Assembly (NCBI GenBank): GCA_025210335.1 | Contig: JAOARY010000011.1 | Coordinates: 1 to 46,373 of the forward strand | Direction: 5' to 3' | From: Peptostreptococcaceae bacterium | GTDB lineage: Bacteria; Bacillota; Clostridia; Peptostreptococcales; Peptostreptococcaceae | DNA length: 46,373 nt | Shown: positions 1 to 7,449 of the stretch, piece after piece | Numbering within the stretch: the stretch's first letter is position 1 | Layout: every line of letters begins with the position of its first letter | Position numbers and translations under genes: made by a program | The notes under the pieces: model-generated | Seen by the model: only the letters and a program-made list of their open reading frames with translations | What the model was told of the DNA's origin: nothing | Database searches by the model: none

Positions 1-313
1 GACCAGCTGCTGTAGTAAGACCTTTTACAGAGCTTCCATTTCTAATTATAGTACCAGCACCCAAAAACCCCATACCACTAACTATTTGAGCACCTAGTCT
101 TGTAGGGTCAGCAGCTGGGCCAAATCTAGGATCATTATATATATGAATACCACAAAGCATAATAAGAGTGGAGCCAACACATACAAGGATATGAGTTCTA
201 AAACCAGCTGGTCTTTTTATCCCTTCTCTTTCAAAACCTATAATACCTCCGATTATAAGTGCCATAAATAATTTAAATAAAATTTCATAAAATTCATTAC
301 TAATATAAAAGAT
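1..313 (-). CDS. MgtC/SapB family membrane protein, partial
   Basis: The frame is open to the window edge, so only the first third is present. The translation contains GGIIGFEREG near the start and later GAQIVSGMGFLGAGTIIRNG followed by SVKGLTT, the conserved core of MgtC/SapB proteins (inner-membrane proteins linked to magnesium homeostasis and intramacrophage survival in some bacteria; the role in this organism is unknown). At least two hydrophobic segments are visible. The start is odd: a strong GGGAGGAG (319-326 on the minus strand) is followed at good spacing by ATC, not ATG, GTG or TTG. The nearest in-frame ATG (265) cuts into the first membrane segment and the in-frame TTG (334) lies upstream of the binding site. 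I place the start at the ATC with low certainty; the family call is firm. Confidence 0.75.
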   Translation of the reverse strand, partial: MFYISNEFYEILFKLFMALIIGGIIGFEREGIKRPAGFRTHILVCVGSTLIMLCGIHIYNDPRFGPAADPTRLGAQIVSGMGFLGAGTIIRNGSSVKGLTTAAG

Positions 314-496
314 AAAATCTCCTCCCTTTTTCAATAAAATTATAAAATTCATTAGAAATATTAAAACTATTATTATAATTATACCTATTATGAAAAAATA
401 TAAAAAGACATAATTTATTTTTTATGGGGTATAAAAATATTAAGATTTGGATTGATATTTTAATTTTTATTTGAAAACTAATGTAAGGTGGTTGCT

Positions 497-1645
497 ATGG
501 ATACTACAAAAAAAGATTATAAATATATAGATAAGACTCGGTTGGAAGTAGGGATGAAACTAAGGTCAGAGATATATACAAAAGATGGAGTTGTATTAAT
601 AGAAGAAGATACAATTTTAGATAAGAATCTTATAGACAGAATTATTATTAATGAAGATATTAAAGAAATATGTATATATGATATTAAAAAAGAAGAGATT
701 AAAATTAAGGAAGAAAGAGTATATGTAAAAATAGATAAAGATAAAGTTTCACAAGTTGATGAAGTTGAGGAAGAAGCAAAAATTGAACTCAAAAAAAGAA
801 GAGAGATTGTAGAAGAAAAATTAAAAGAAGAGAGTGATTATCTCGAAGATAAGATATATAAATCAAATATAGATAAGAAAGATTTAAATAAAAATTTAAA
901 TTTATTAACTAAGAATATAATGAATGAATTAAATGATTATCCAATAATTTTAGAAAATATAATTAAAACAAAGAGCATAAATAAATATTTATATAGGCAT
1001 TGTATTAATGTTTCTGCCATAACACTTATGATAGGAAGATGGTTTGGATTAGAAGAAAATATATTAAGAGATTTGGTCAAATCAGCAATACTACATGATA
1101 TAGGAAAATTAAAAATAAATAATAAAGTATTGAATAAGCAAGGAAAACTTACAGCTGAGGAATTTGAAGAAATAAAAAAGCATCCATATCAAAGTTATAA
1201 GATTGCAAAAACTATAGAGGGGCTTAGTGAAAATGTGCTTCTTGGAATACTTATGCATCATGAAAAAGAGGATGGGTCTGGCTATCCATTTAATTTAAAG
1301 GATAATGAGATAGTTAAATTTGCAAAAATTATAGCTGTTGCAGATATATTTGATGCTATGACTTCTAAAAGGGTATACCATGAAAAAGAATCCCCATTTA
1401 AAGTACTTGAAATGTTTCAACATAATTCATTTGGAAAATTAGATATGAGTGTTGTAATGCTTTTTATAAAAAAATTTGCAGATTTTTATGTTGGAGAAAA
1501 TGTAAGATTATCAAATGGAGAATATGCAAAAATTATACAGATTAATTATAATGAAATATCAAGACCGTTAGTTAGAACTGTAGATGGAAAATTCATAGAT
1601 TTGAATGAAAATCTAGATATATTAATAGATGATTTTATAGAATGA
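497..1645 (+). CDS. HD-GYP domain protein, probable c-di-GMP phosphodiesterase
   Basis: 382 aa with the start set at ATG 497, because AAGGTGG at 485-491 sits 5 bases before it; the GTG at 488 overlaps that site. Residues 1-155 are a charged, lysine/glutamate-rich region with coiled-coil character; the pattern DKTRLEVGMKLRSEIYTKDG resembles the N-terminus of clostridial HD-GYP proteins. The HD-GYP domain follows: H at about 168, HDIGK at about 200-204, HP at about 229, then HHEKEDGSGYP, all metal and signature residues intact. Family knowledge: such domains hydrolyse cyclic di-GMP to pGpG or GMP. No membrane segment or REC domain is visible, so the protein is probably cytoplasmic and its input unknown. 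The next gene is in the same direction 75 bp downstream, suggesting it may act with the lipoprotein and hybrid kinase. Activity is inferred from motifs only. Confidence 0.88.
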   Translation: MDTTKKDYKYIDKTRLEVGMKLRSEIYTKDGVVLIEEDTILDKNLIDRIIINEDIKEICIYDIKKEEIKIKEERVYVKIDKDKVSQVDEVEEEAKIELKKRREIVEEKLKEESDYLEDKIYKSNIDKKDLNKNLNLLTKNIMNELNDYPIILENIIKTKSINKYLYRHCINVSAITLMIGRWFGLEENILRDLVKSAILHDIGKLKINNKVLNKQGKLTAEEFEEIKKHPYQSYKIAKTIEGLSENVLLGILMHHEKEDGSGYPFNLKDNEIVKFAKIIAVADIFDAMTSKRVYHEKESPFKVLEMFQHNSFGKLDMSVVMLFIKKFADFYVGENVRLSNGEYAKIIQINYNEISRPLVRTVDGKFIDLNENLDILIDDFIE

Positions 1646-1720
1646 TTTTAATTTATATCAAATTTAAATGATATTAAAAATACAATATAGAAATTAAATA
1701 TTTAAAGGGAGGGAATTGAT

Positions 1721-2668
1721 TTGAAGCAAAAGATTTTTAGTATTGTTTTAATTATTTGCTTTATGTTTGCAATAACATCATGCGAAAAGAAAGAAAGTAT
1801 AAAGATTGGTACAAATGCTTGGCCACCCTGTGAACTTTGGTATTTAGCACAGGAAAAAGGATTTTTTGAAGGGGTAGATGTTGAAATAGTTAGATATTCT
1901 GCATGGTCAGATAATGTAAATTCTGCATATATAGGAAATGTTGATATATCTCATTCGACTTATGTTAATACAGTTAAAAAAAATAAATTAAATAAGAATA
2001 TAAAAGCTGTATTGATTTCAGATTATATAGTGGGTGCGGATGGTCTGTGTGTAAAAGATTATATAAAGGATGCGAAAGATTTAATAGGCAAGAAAATAGC
2101 TGTTGAGATAAATACTGATGAACATTTTCTTTTATATACCTATTTAACTAATAATGGAATTAGTATAAATGATATTAGTATAATATCCACAACTTCAAAG
2201 GAAGCAGGGGAATTATTTAAAAATAATGAAGTAGATGCTTGCTTTACTTATGAACCTTATTTATCAGATGCTATAAAAGATAATGGTGGTAGAATTCTTG
2301 CAACAACTCAAGATATGCAAGGTATTATGGTGGATGTATTAATTGCAGACAAAAGAAAATATGAAAAGAGAAAAGATGATTATGAAAAAGTATTAAATGC
2401 ATTTTATAAAGCTCAAGAATTTGCGAAGAATAATCCAAAAGAAGCTTTTGAAATAATGGCAAAAAATGAGGAAATGGATGAAGACTTATTTGAGGCTTTC
2501 TATAATAGTTTTATTTTTATCTCAAAGGAAGAAAATAAAAAAATTATGAAATCTAAAGATTTAGATAAAATTATAAATAGAATATCAAATTTCCTATATG
2601 AGTCAAAATTTATACCAGAAAAAATTAAAAAAGAAGATATAATAGATGATTCTTTAGTGGAAAATTAA
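1721..2668 (+). CDS. Substrate-binding lipoprotein, NMT1/SsuA-like fold
   Basis: 315 aa from a TTG start behind GGGAGGG (1708-1714). A hydrophobic signal peptide ends in the lipobox ITSC with Cys21, so the mature protein should be lipid-anchored outside the membrane. The rest reads as a type-2 periplasmic binding protein of the NMT1/THI5/SsuA/TauA kind: KIGTNAWPPCELWYLAQEKG at the start of the fold, DISHSTYVNT in the ligand-cleft region, and DACFTYEPYLSDAIK near the hinge. These families bind thiamine precursors, sulfonates, nitrate or similar small molecules; the ligand cannot be told from sequence. No ABC permease or ATPase is adjacent. Instead a hybrid histidine kinase with an extracytoplasmic domain follows 76 bp downstream, which suggests that the lipoprotein is a ligand-sensing partner for the kinase. 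That partnership is inference. Confidence 0.85.
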   Translation: MKQKIFSIVLIICFMFAITSCEKKESIKIGTNAWPPCELWYLAQEKGFFEGVDVEIVRYSAWSDNVNSAYIGNVDISHSTYVNTVKKNKLNKNIKAVLISDYIVGADGLCVKDYIKDAKDLIGKKIAVEINTDEHFLLYTYLTNNGISINDISIISTTSKEAGELFKNNEVDACFTYEPYLSDAIKDNGGRILATTQDMQGIMVDVLIADKRKYEKRKDDYEKVLNAFYKAQEFAKNNPKEAFEIMAKNEEMDEDLFEAFYNSFIFISKEENKKIMKSKDLDKIINRISNFLYESKFIPEKIKKEDIIDDSLVEN

Positions 2669-2744
2669 TATATTAAAAAAAGTAGATTTTTTAAATTTGA
2701 ATATAAAATTCAACTCAAAATGAATCATATTAAAGAGGGATAAA

Positions 2745-4949
2745 ATGACAAAATCTATTTATAATAAGATAAACAAAACTTTGATTATAATAATAATTGT
2801 TACATTATTATCTACTGGAATTTTGATGTATCATGCAATAAATATGATTACTAGAAAAAATTTAGAATCTGATATAGAGCTATTTTTAGATTCTATTGCT
2901 TTTTCAGTTACAGCGATGATCAATGAAGGTAGACAAAATGATGTACAAAGGTTTTTGGAAGTGGTAGGTAATAAAGGTTTTATAGAAGAACTTGTAATAT
3001 TTGATTATAAAAAGAATATATATGCATCAAATAATATTTTGCAAAAAACAGTCAATATTGATGATGATTCACATGAAAAATTATTTAATGGAGAAATTCA
3101 TTATATAAAATCTTTTGATAGAGATAATAGTTTTTGTTTATTAAGACCAATAGCTACTAATAATTTTGATAATGAAAGAAGAACCGATGTTTATTATGGT
3201 ATAAAGATATTAGTAGATAAAACAGGACATGTATTGGAATATAAAGATATATTTTTTATACTGATTATTATCAATTTATTTATTGGTTTTATAATGATGG
3301 TTGGAGCTTCATATTTATTTAAAAATTTTATAGAACTTCCAATTAAAAAAATAACGATGTTTGTAAATAGAATTAAAATAGGTGATTATAGTAGAAGTAT
3401 AAAATATAATGAAGATGATGAATTTGGAGAATTGGCAAAAGATTTCAATACCATGGAAAAAGAAATAAGATTAAGAAATAAAAAATTAGAAGAAGCTATA
3501 AATGAAGCAAAAAGAGCTAATCAAGCAAAAAGAGATTTTCTTGCAAATATGTCTCATGAAATAAGAACTCCTCTTAATTCAATTATTGGATATACTTCGA
3601 TATTAGAAGAAGAGGAATGCTTCAAAAATAAATCTGAAGTTGAAATTATAAAAAATTCTGCAAAGTATTTGTTGGATATTGTAAATGATATATTGGATTT
3701 TTCTAAAATAGAAGCAAAAAAACTTGAATTTGATGGACTTGGTTTTGATTTGAAAAAAGACTTAAATTCGATAATTCAAATATACAATATAAAAGCTATG
3801 GAAAAAGACATAAATATAGAGCTTATACTTGAGGATGATGTTCCAAGTTTTATTTTTACAGATCAAAAGAAATTAAATATTATTTATACAAATTTGATTT
3901 CTAATGCTACAAAATATACATTAAAAGGGAATATAGTGATTAAATTAAGCTATAAGGATAACAAATTATATTCGAAAGTAATAGATAGTGGCGTTGGAAT
4001 AAGTCCATTAAAATTAAAAACCGTATTTAATCCTTTTGAACAAGAAGACAAATCTACCACAAGAAAATTTGGTGGGACAGGACTTGGTCTTACTATAACT
4101 AAATCTTTTGTTGAATTTTTGGGTGGAAAAATAACAGTTCAAAGTGAGAAAAATGTAGGTACAGAGTTTGAATTTTTTATAGATATAATCCCATTACCTC
4201 AAATACAAATTCCTAAAAAAGTGGAGGTATTAATTAATTCATGGATTGAAGAAGATGTGGATTTAGAGGAGATAATTTATAAATTTTTGAAGAATTTAAG
4301 AAAAAATTTAAAAGAATTAAAGGGATTTATAGATAATAAGAATATAGTAGAAGTTGAAATGCTATCTCATGCACTTAAAGGTTCTTCTGGAAATTTGAAT
4401 ATAAATGAATTTTATATTTTATTTACTGCAATGAATGATATGACAAGAGGGAAAGAAGCTCTTACAAAATTAGAATATGATAAATTAAAAGGTATTTATA
4501 ATCAAATGGAATATATATATAAGAAGATGCCTGAGAATATAAAAGATGATATTAATATTGATTTATCTAATGGTGGTGAAGATGTAAAAATTATAGTGGC
4601 AGAAGATATTAAATTAAATCAAATGCTTATATCTAAGTTTTTAGATAAATTAAATCTAAAAGCTAAATATTGCTTTAATGGAAAAGAGCTTTTGGATGAA
4701 CTTAAAAATAATGAATATCATATAATTTTATTAGATATACAAATGCCAGTTTTAAGTGGTGAGGAAGTATTAAAGGAGCTTAAAGATTCAAGTGAAGAAT
4801 ATCATATAATAGTTATGACTGCAAATGTACAAAAAGAAGATATTGATAGATATTATGAACTTGGTTGCAGTGATTATATATCAAAACCAGTAAGAAAGGA
4901 TATATTTATAAATAAAATTGCAAATATTATCAATAAATTTCAAGATTAA
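2745..4949 (+). CDS. Hybrid sensor histidine kinase (HAMP-HisKA-HATPase-HPt-REC)
   Basis: 734 aa. Membrane segments lie at about 12-33 and 169-191, enclosing a 135-aa extracytoplasmic sensor with no recognised fold. HAMP spans about 192-245; HisKA carries the phosphoacceptor H271 in NMSHEIRTPLNSIIGY; HATPase_c has N387, DSGVG (414-418) and GGTGLGL (443-449). An HPt-like segment with H542 in LSHALKGSSGNL comes next, and a receiver domain with D664 in LLDIQMP ends the protein. Placing HPt before REC is less common than the reverse. No DNA-binding output domain is present, so the phosphate must pass to an unlinked regulator or the output is protein-protein. A lipoprotein gene lies just upstream and an HD-GYP gene before that. 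A perfect terminator follows at 5011-5066. Domain calls are firm; partner and output are inferred. Confidence 0.92.
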   Translation: MTKSIYNKINKTLIIIIIVTLLSTGILMYHAINMITRKNLESDIELFLDSIAFSVTAMINEGRQNDVQRFLEVVGNKGFIEELVIFDYKKNIYASNNILQKTVNIDDDSHEKLFNGEIHYIKSFDRDNSFCLLRPIATNNFDNERRTDVYYGIKILVDKTGHVLEYKDIFFILIIINLFIGFIMMVGASYLFKNFIELPIKKITMFVNRIKIGDYSRSIKYNEDDEFGELAKDFNTMEKEIRLRNKKLEEAINEAKRANQAKRDFLANMSHEIRTPLNSIIGYTSILEEEECFKNKSEVEIIKNSAKYLLDIVNDILDFSKIEAKKLEFDGLGFDLKKDLNSIIQIYNIKAMEKDINIELILEDDVPSFIFTDQKKLNIIYTNLISNATKYTLKGNIVIKLSYKDNKLYSKVIDSGVGISPLKLKTVFNPFEQEDKSTTRKFGGTGLGLTITKSFVEFLGGKITVQSEKNVGTEFEFFIDIIPLPQIQIPKKVEVLINSWIEEDVDLEEIIYKFLKNLRKNLKELKGFIDNKNIVEVEMLSHALKGSSGNLNINEFYILFTAMNDMTRGKEALTKLEYDKLKGIYNQMEYIYKKMPENIKDDINIDLSNGGEDVKIIVAEDIKLNQMLISKFLDKLNLKAKYCFNGKELLDELKNNEYHIILLDIQMPVLSGEEVLKELKDSSEEYHIIVMTANVQKEDIDRYYELGCSDYISKPVRKDIFINKIANIINKFQD

Positions 4950-5010
4950 ATATTGTAATAAAAATAGAATATAAGAAAGTAAATTTATAAATTAATCAAA
5001 TAGATTATCA

Positions 5011-5066
5011 AAAAACAGCTAAAATTCCAATTTTCAATATATGGTTGGAATTTTAGCTGTTTTTTA
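5011..5066. terminator. Bidirectional intrinsic terminator
   Basis: A perfect 20-bp inverted repeat (5011-5030 with 5045-5064, core AACAGCTAAAATTCCAA) has a 14-base loop, with A and T runs on the outer edges. It lies between the converging hybrid kinase gene and the HAD phosphatase gene, so it can end transcripts from both sides. Confidence 0.9.
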
Positions 5067-5087
5067 TTTAAATATTTTTGAGAGTAT

Positions 5088-5837
5088 TTATTCACAAGAG
5101 CTCAAATCATTTAGATTAAGAATTGAAAGATTTTTATCAAGTTTATATATTACATCTTTTCTTTCTAATATAAATTCAATTTTATCTCTTAATATATCAG
5201 ATTTTAGAGAATGACATATGAGTTCTTTAGTAGGATTTATCGCTTTTGGATATCCTACTTTTTCTAATATAGTTAAATCTCCATTAGTATCACCATAAGC
5301 ATATGATTTTTTTGGATCTATATTGTACTTTTCAATAAATTCATTTATAGCAATATTTTTATTAGTAGCATCCCACATTGGATTAACTTTACCAGTAAAT
5401 AAATTATCCTTAAAAATATACCCACTACCTCTAAAATCAGTTGCTTTATATTTTTTTGCCATTTTTCCAACTAAGAAATCAGGACTACCAGATATAAATA
5501 TAACTTTGTGGTTATTTTCAATATGCCATTTGATTCTAGAACGAGTATATCTATATACCCTATCTGCTTTTTGTTTTATAACAAGTTCACTTGTAAAATC
5601 TATGGATTTTTTATCTAGTCCTGTAAGTGCATGAATATAATTATTGGCTATTTCAAGTAGATAATCATCATAATTAACTTGTCGTTTATCCCAATCCAAA
5701 TAGGTTTCTTTAAGATGGTTATGCCAAAGAGAACTATCAATCATGTCTATTTTTAATAATTTTTTAAAATGTTCAACCATTAAAGAGTCTCTATAAAGTG
5801 TTCCATCTATATCAAAAAAAGCTCCAATTTGTTTCAT
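5088..5837 (-). CDS. HAD-superfamily hydrolase, SerB-like (HAD-IB)
   Basis: 249 aa from ATG 5837, which has AGGATG upstream at usable spacing; a TTG at 5858 would extend it by seven residues without a good site. HAD motif I is FFDIDGTLYRDS (nucleophile D9, acid D11), motif II is FISGSPDFLVGK, and motif III/IV is AYGDTNGDLTILEKVG. Between I and II lies a helical cap. This is the layout of HAD-IB phosphatases such as phosphoserine phosphatase. The cap and the short C-terminal tail do not identify a substrate; related clostridial proteins are annotated only as HAD-IB family hydrolases. It stands alone, divergent from the unknown gene at 5979 and convergent with the hybrid kinase. Family assignment is confident; the substrate is not known. 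Confidence 0.88.
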   Translation of the reverse strand: MKQIGAFFDIDGTLYRDSLMVEHFKKLLKIDMIDSSLWHNHLKETYLDWDKRQVNYDDYLLEIANNYIHALTGLDKKSIDFTSELVIKQKADRVYRYTRSRIKWHIENNHKVIFISGSPDFLVGKMAKKYKATDFRGSGYIFKDNLFTGKVNPMWDATNKNIAINEFIEKYNIDPKKSYAYGDTNGDLTILEKVGYPKAINPTKELICHSLKSDILRDKIEFILERKDVIYKLDKNLSILNLNDLSSCE

Positions 5838-5907
5838 AATATCACATCCTATAAACAAAATTTAAAATACTAAAAATATTATTTTATTTTCTTTTTAATA
5901 TATTACC

Positions 5908-5944
5908 ACAAACTTGTCTAAGAAAACAAAGTTTGTAGTATAAT
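5908..5944 (+). promoter_or_regulatory. Putative promoter with overlapping dyad operator
   Basis: A dyad, ACAAACT-TGT (5908-5917) against ACA-A-AGTTTGT (5926-5936), sits directly upstream of TATAAT at 5939-5944. A possible -35 TTGTCT at 5914-5919 is 19 bases away. The dyad would cover the -35 and spacer, as expected for a repressor site. It precedes the gene starting at 5979 and also lies in the upstream region of the divergent HAD gene. Confidence 0.4.
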
Positions 5945-5978
5945 AATTCTATAAAACTATAAAGTAGAAGGTGATTTT

Positions 5979-7073
5979 TTGTATAAATTTAATTATGCTA
6001 AAATAACAAAATCAAGACTTATGGGATCGATGGGTCTTATAGTAGTATCCTCTTTAAAGGAAAATGAAGAAGATAAGAAATATGAATATTTTTTGTTAGA
6101 TAGTGAAGGTCTTGGTCTTGCTGATTATATATCTTTGACTAATCCAGATGATTTTGAGGTGTATGAAGAAGAAGAAAGACTTATGGGAGGACTTGGTAGT
6201 AAAAGAATTGATTTAAGTGAAGAAGAAGCTAAGTTTTTGATTCACAAATATGCTAATAAAAATGCTTATTATCAAAAGCCATTACCTGAAGGTATAGAAG
6301 AGTATGAACATTATATGCAAGGTGATATAGACGCTTTTAATATCAACTCAGATGAACTATTTAAAAAACTTTGTGCTAAATATAATTCGGATATAGAATT
6401 TGTAAATTATATAGTTATGAGGTTTATATCTATGGATAGGGAGTTTTTAAGAATTTATTCTATGACTCCAAATTTAAAAGATATGAGTGTAACCAATAGA
6501 AATGGAACTTTACTTAGAAATGAAGTTAGAAAAATAAAAGAAAATCATTTTATGTGTGAAACTTTGTTTGAAGATATGGATAGATATTATAAAGTTAATC
6601 TTGCCATAAAGATAAATACTAATTATATGATTGAATCAATAATGATAGGAAACTTAAGAGAAGTAGATCCTGAAGATGTCTTAGATGATATAAGTAGAAA
6701 TGAATATATAGGTGTTTATAAAATAAAAGAAGATATTAAAGAGTTTAAGAAAAAATTTGTAAGAGATTATCCATTTTGTTTAAAATGTCAATTTGAAAAA
6801 GGTATAATGCTTACAAAGTTCTATGAAGATAATTCACATGTTAATAAAAAAGTATATGAGATATCAAATGATATAGAAGCGATATATTATTTGGTTGGGG
6901 ATTATTTGATTGTATCAAACTATCATAGTGATGAAAGAATTGAAAATGATAAAGAAATTTTTGATTCGTATTCAAGTTTGGAACTAAAAGATGAATTTGT
7001 GTTTATGGGTTCTGTTATATATGAATTTGCAAATAGTGATTACCAAGATTTCTATGAATTTTTAAATTCCTAA
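5979..7073 (+). CDS. Conserved-looking hypothetical protein, 364 aa
   Basis: I do not recognise this family. The start is TTG at 5979 with AAGGTGA about 8 bases upstream; no better in-frame start is close. The protein is acidic and charged, mostly soluble-looking, with no signal peptide or clear membrane segment. Visible landmarks are two short glycine/methionine stretches (RLMGSMGLIVVSS near the start and RLMGGLGSKRIDLSEEEA at about residue 68), a KPLPEGIEEYEHY segment, and one CxxC-like motif (FCLKCQFEKG) around residue 270, too little for a metal site on its own. It is a single-gene unit: it has a likely promoter with a dyad upstream and a terminator stem immediately downstream at 7095-7130. 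Coding is supported by length, RBS and framing by these signals; function is unknown. Confidence 0.75.
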   Translation: MYKFNYAKITKSRLMGSMGLIVVSSLKENEEDKKYEYFLLDSEGLGLADYISLTNPDDFEVYEEEERLMGGLGSKRIDLSEEEAKFLIHKYANKNAYYQKPLPEGIEEYEHYMQGDIDAFNINSDELFKKLCAKYNSDIEFVNYIVMRFISMDREFLRIYSMTPNLKDMSVTNRNGTLLRNEVRKIKENHFMCETLFEDMDRYYKVNLAIKINTNYMIESIMIGNLREVDPEDVLDDISRNEYIGVYKIKEDIKEFKKKFVRDYPFCLKCQFEKGIMLTKFYEDNSHVNKKVYEISNDIEAIYYLVGDYLIVSNYHSDERIENDKEIFDSYSSLELKDEFVFMGSVIYEFANSDYQDFYEFLNS

Positions 7074-7094
7074 AATAAAAAAATAACATAAAAT

Positions 7095-7130
7095 AAAACT
7101 AGGGTGATTTAAAAATTACCCTAGTTTTTG
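7095..7130. terminator. Intrinsic terminator
   Basis: AAAACTAGGGT pairs with ACCCTAGTTTT around a short A/T loop, followed by T residues. It ends the gene at 7073 and, read on the other strand, overlaps the 3' end of the small minus-strand gene at 7116. Confidence 0.8.
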
Positions 7131-7379
7131 TTTTGTATTTGAACTTATATAAACTACATTTGAAATTATAAATGCGAAACTCAATAAATAAAGTAATAAA
7201 ACAGATAAGCTATCATAATTTGAAGTACTAGTTAAATTATAATTAGTATTATATTTATCTAAAGAATATAAACAAACTATAAATAAAAGATTAGTTATAT
7301 GAGGATAAAAATGTATTTTGTTAGGATTTATTTCTTTTAGATAAAAAATAATATCTTTTGTTATATTAGATTTTGTCAT
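7116..7379 (-). CDS. Small predicted membrane protein, unknown
   Basis: 87 aa from ATG 7379, with AAAGGA 11 bases upstream. Two hydrophobic stretches are visible, about residues 29-40 and a stronger one at about 57-78 (SVLLLYLLSFAFIISNVVYI), separated by an Asn/Tyr/Ser-rich loop. The C-terminus is short and basic. No family is recognised. It lies between the 364-aa unknown gene and the FtsA-like gene on the same strand as the latter, with about 70 bp to the FtsA-like stop codon, so it may be read through from that gene. Its stop overlaps the terminator stem, which is a mild argument that it is real or that the terminator serves both strands. Moderate confidence that it is expressed. Confidence 0.5.
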   Translation of the reverse strand: MTKSNITKDIIFYLKEINPNKIHFYPHITNLLFIVCLYSLDKYNTNYNLTSTSNYDSLSVLLLYLLSFAFIISNVVYISSNTKQKLG

Positions 7380-7449
7380 TTTATTTTCAATCCTTTCTGT
7401 TTTTATATAGAATTATCAATTAATATAACCATCTTTTATTTTATCTTGT

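Noticed and set aside
517..792. 91-codon minus-strand frame opposite the HD-GYP N-terminus
   Set aside because: Ser/Ile-rich shadow of the charged N-terminal region; no ribosome binding site.
2669..2744. Terminator between the lipoprotein and hybrid kinase genes
   Set aside because: The AAAAAA/TTTTTT pairing is only six A-T pairs with a 5-base loop, so read-through is expected.
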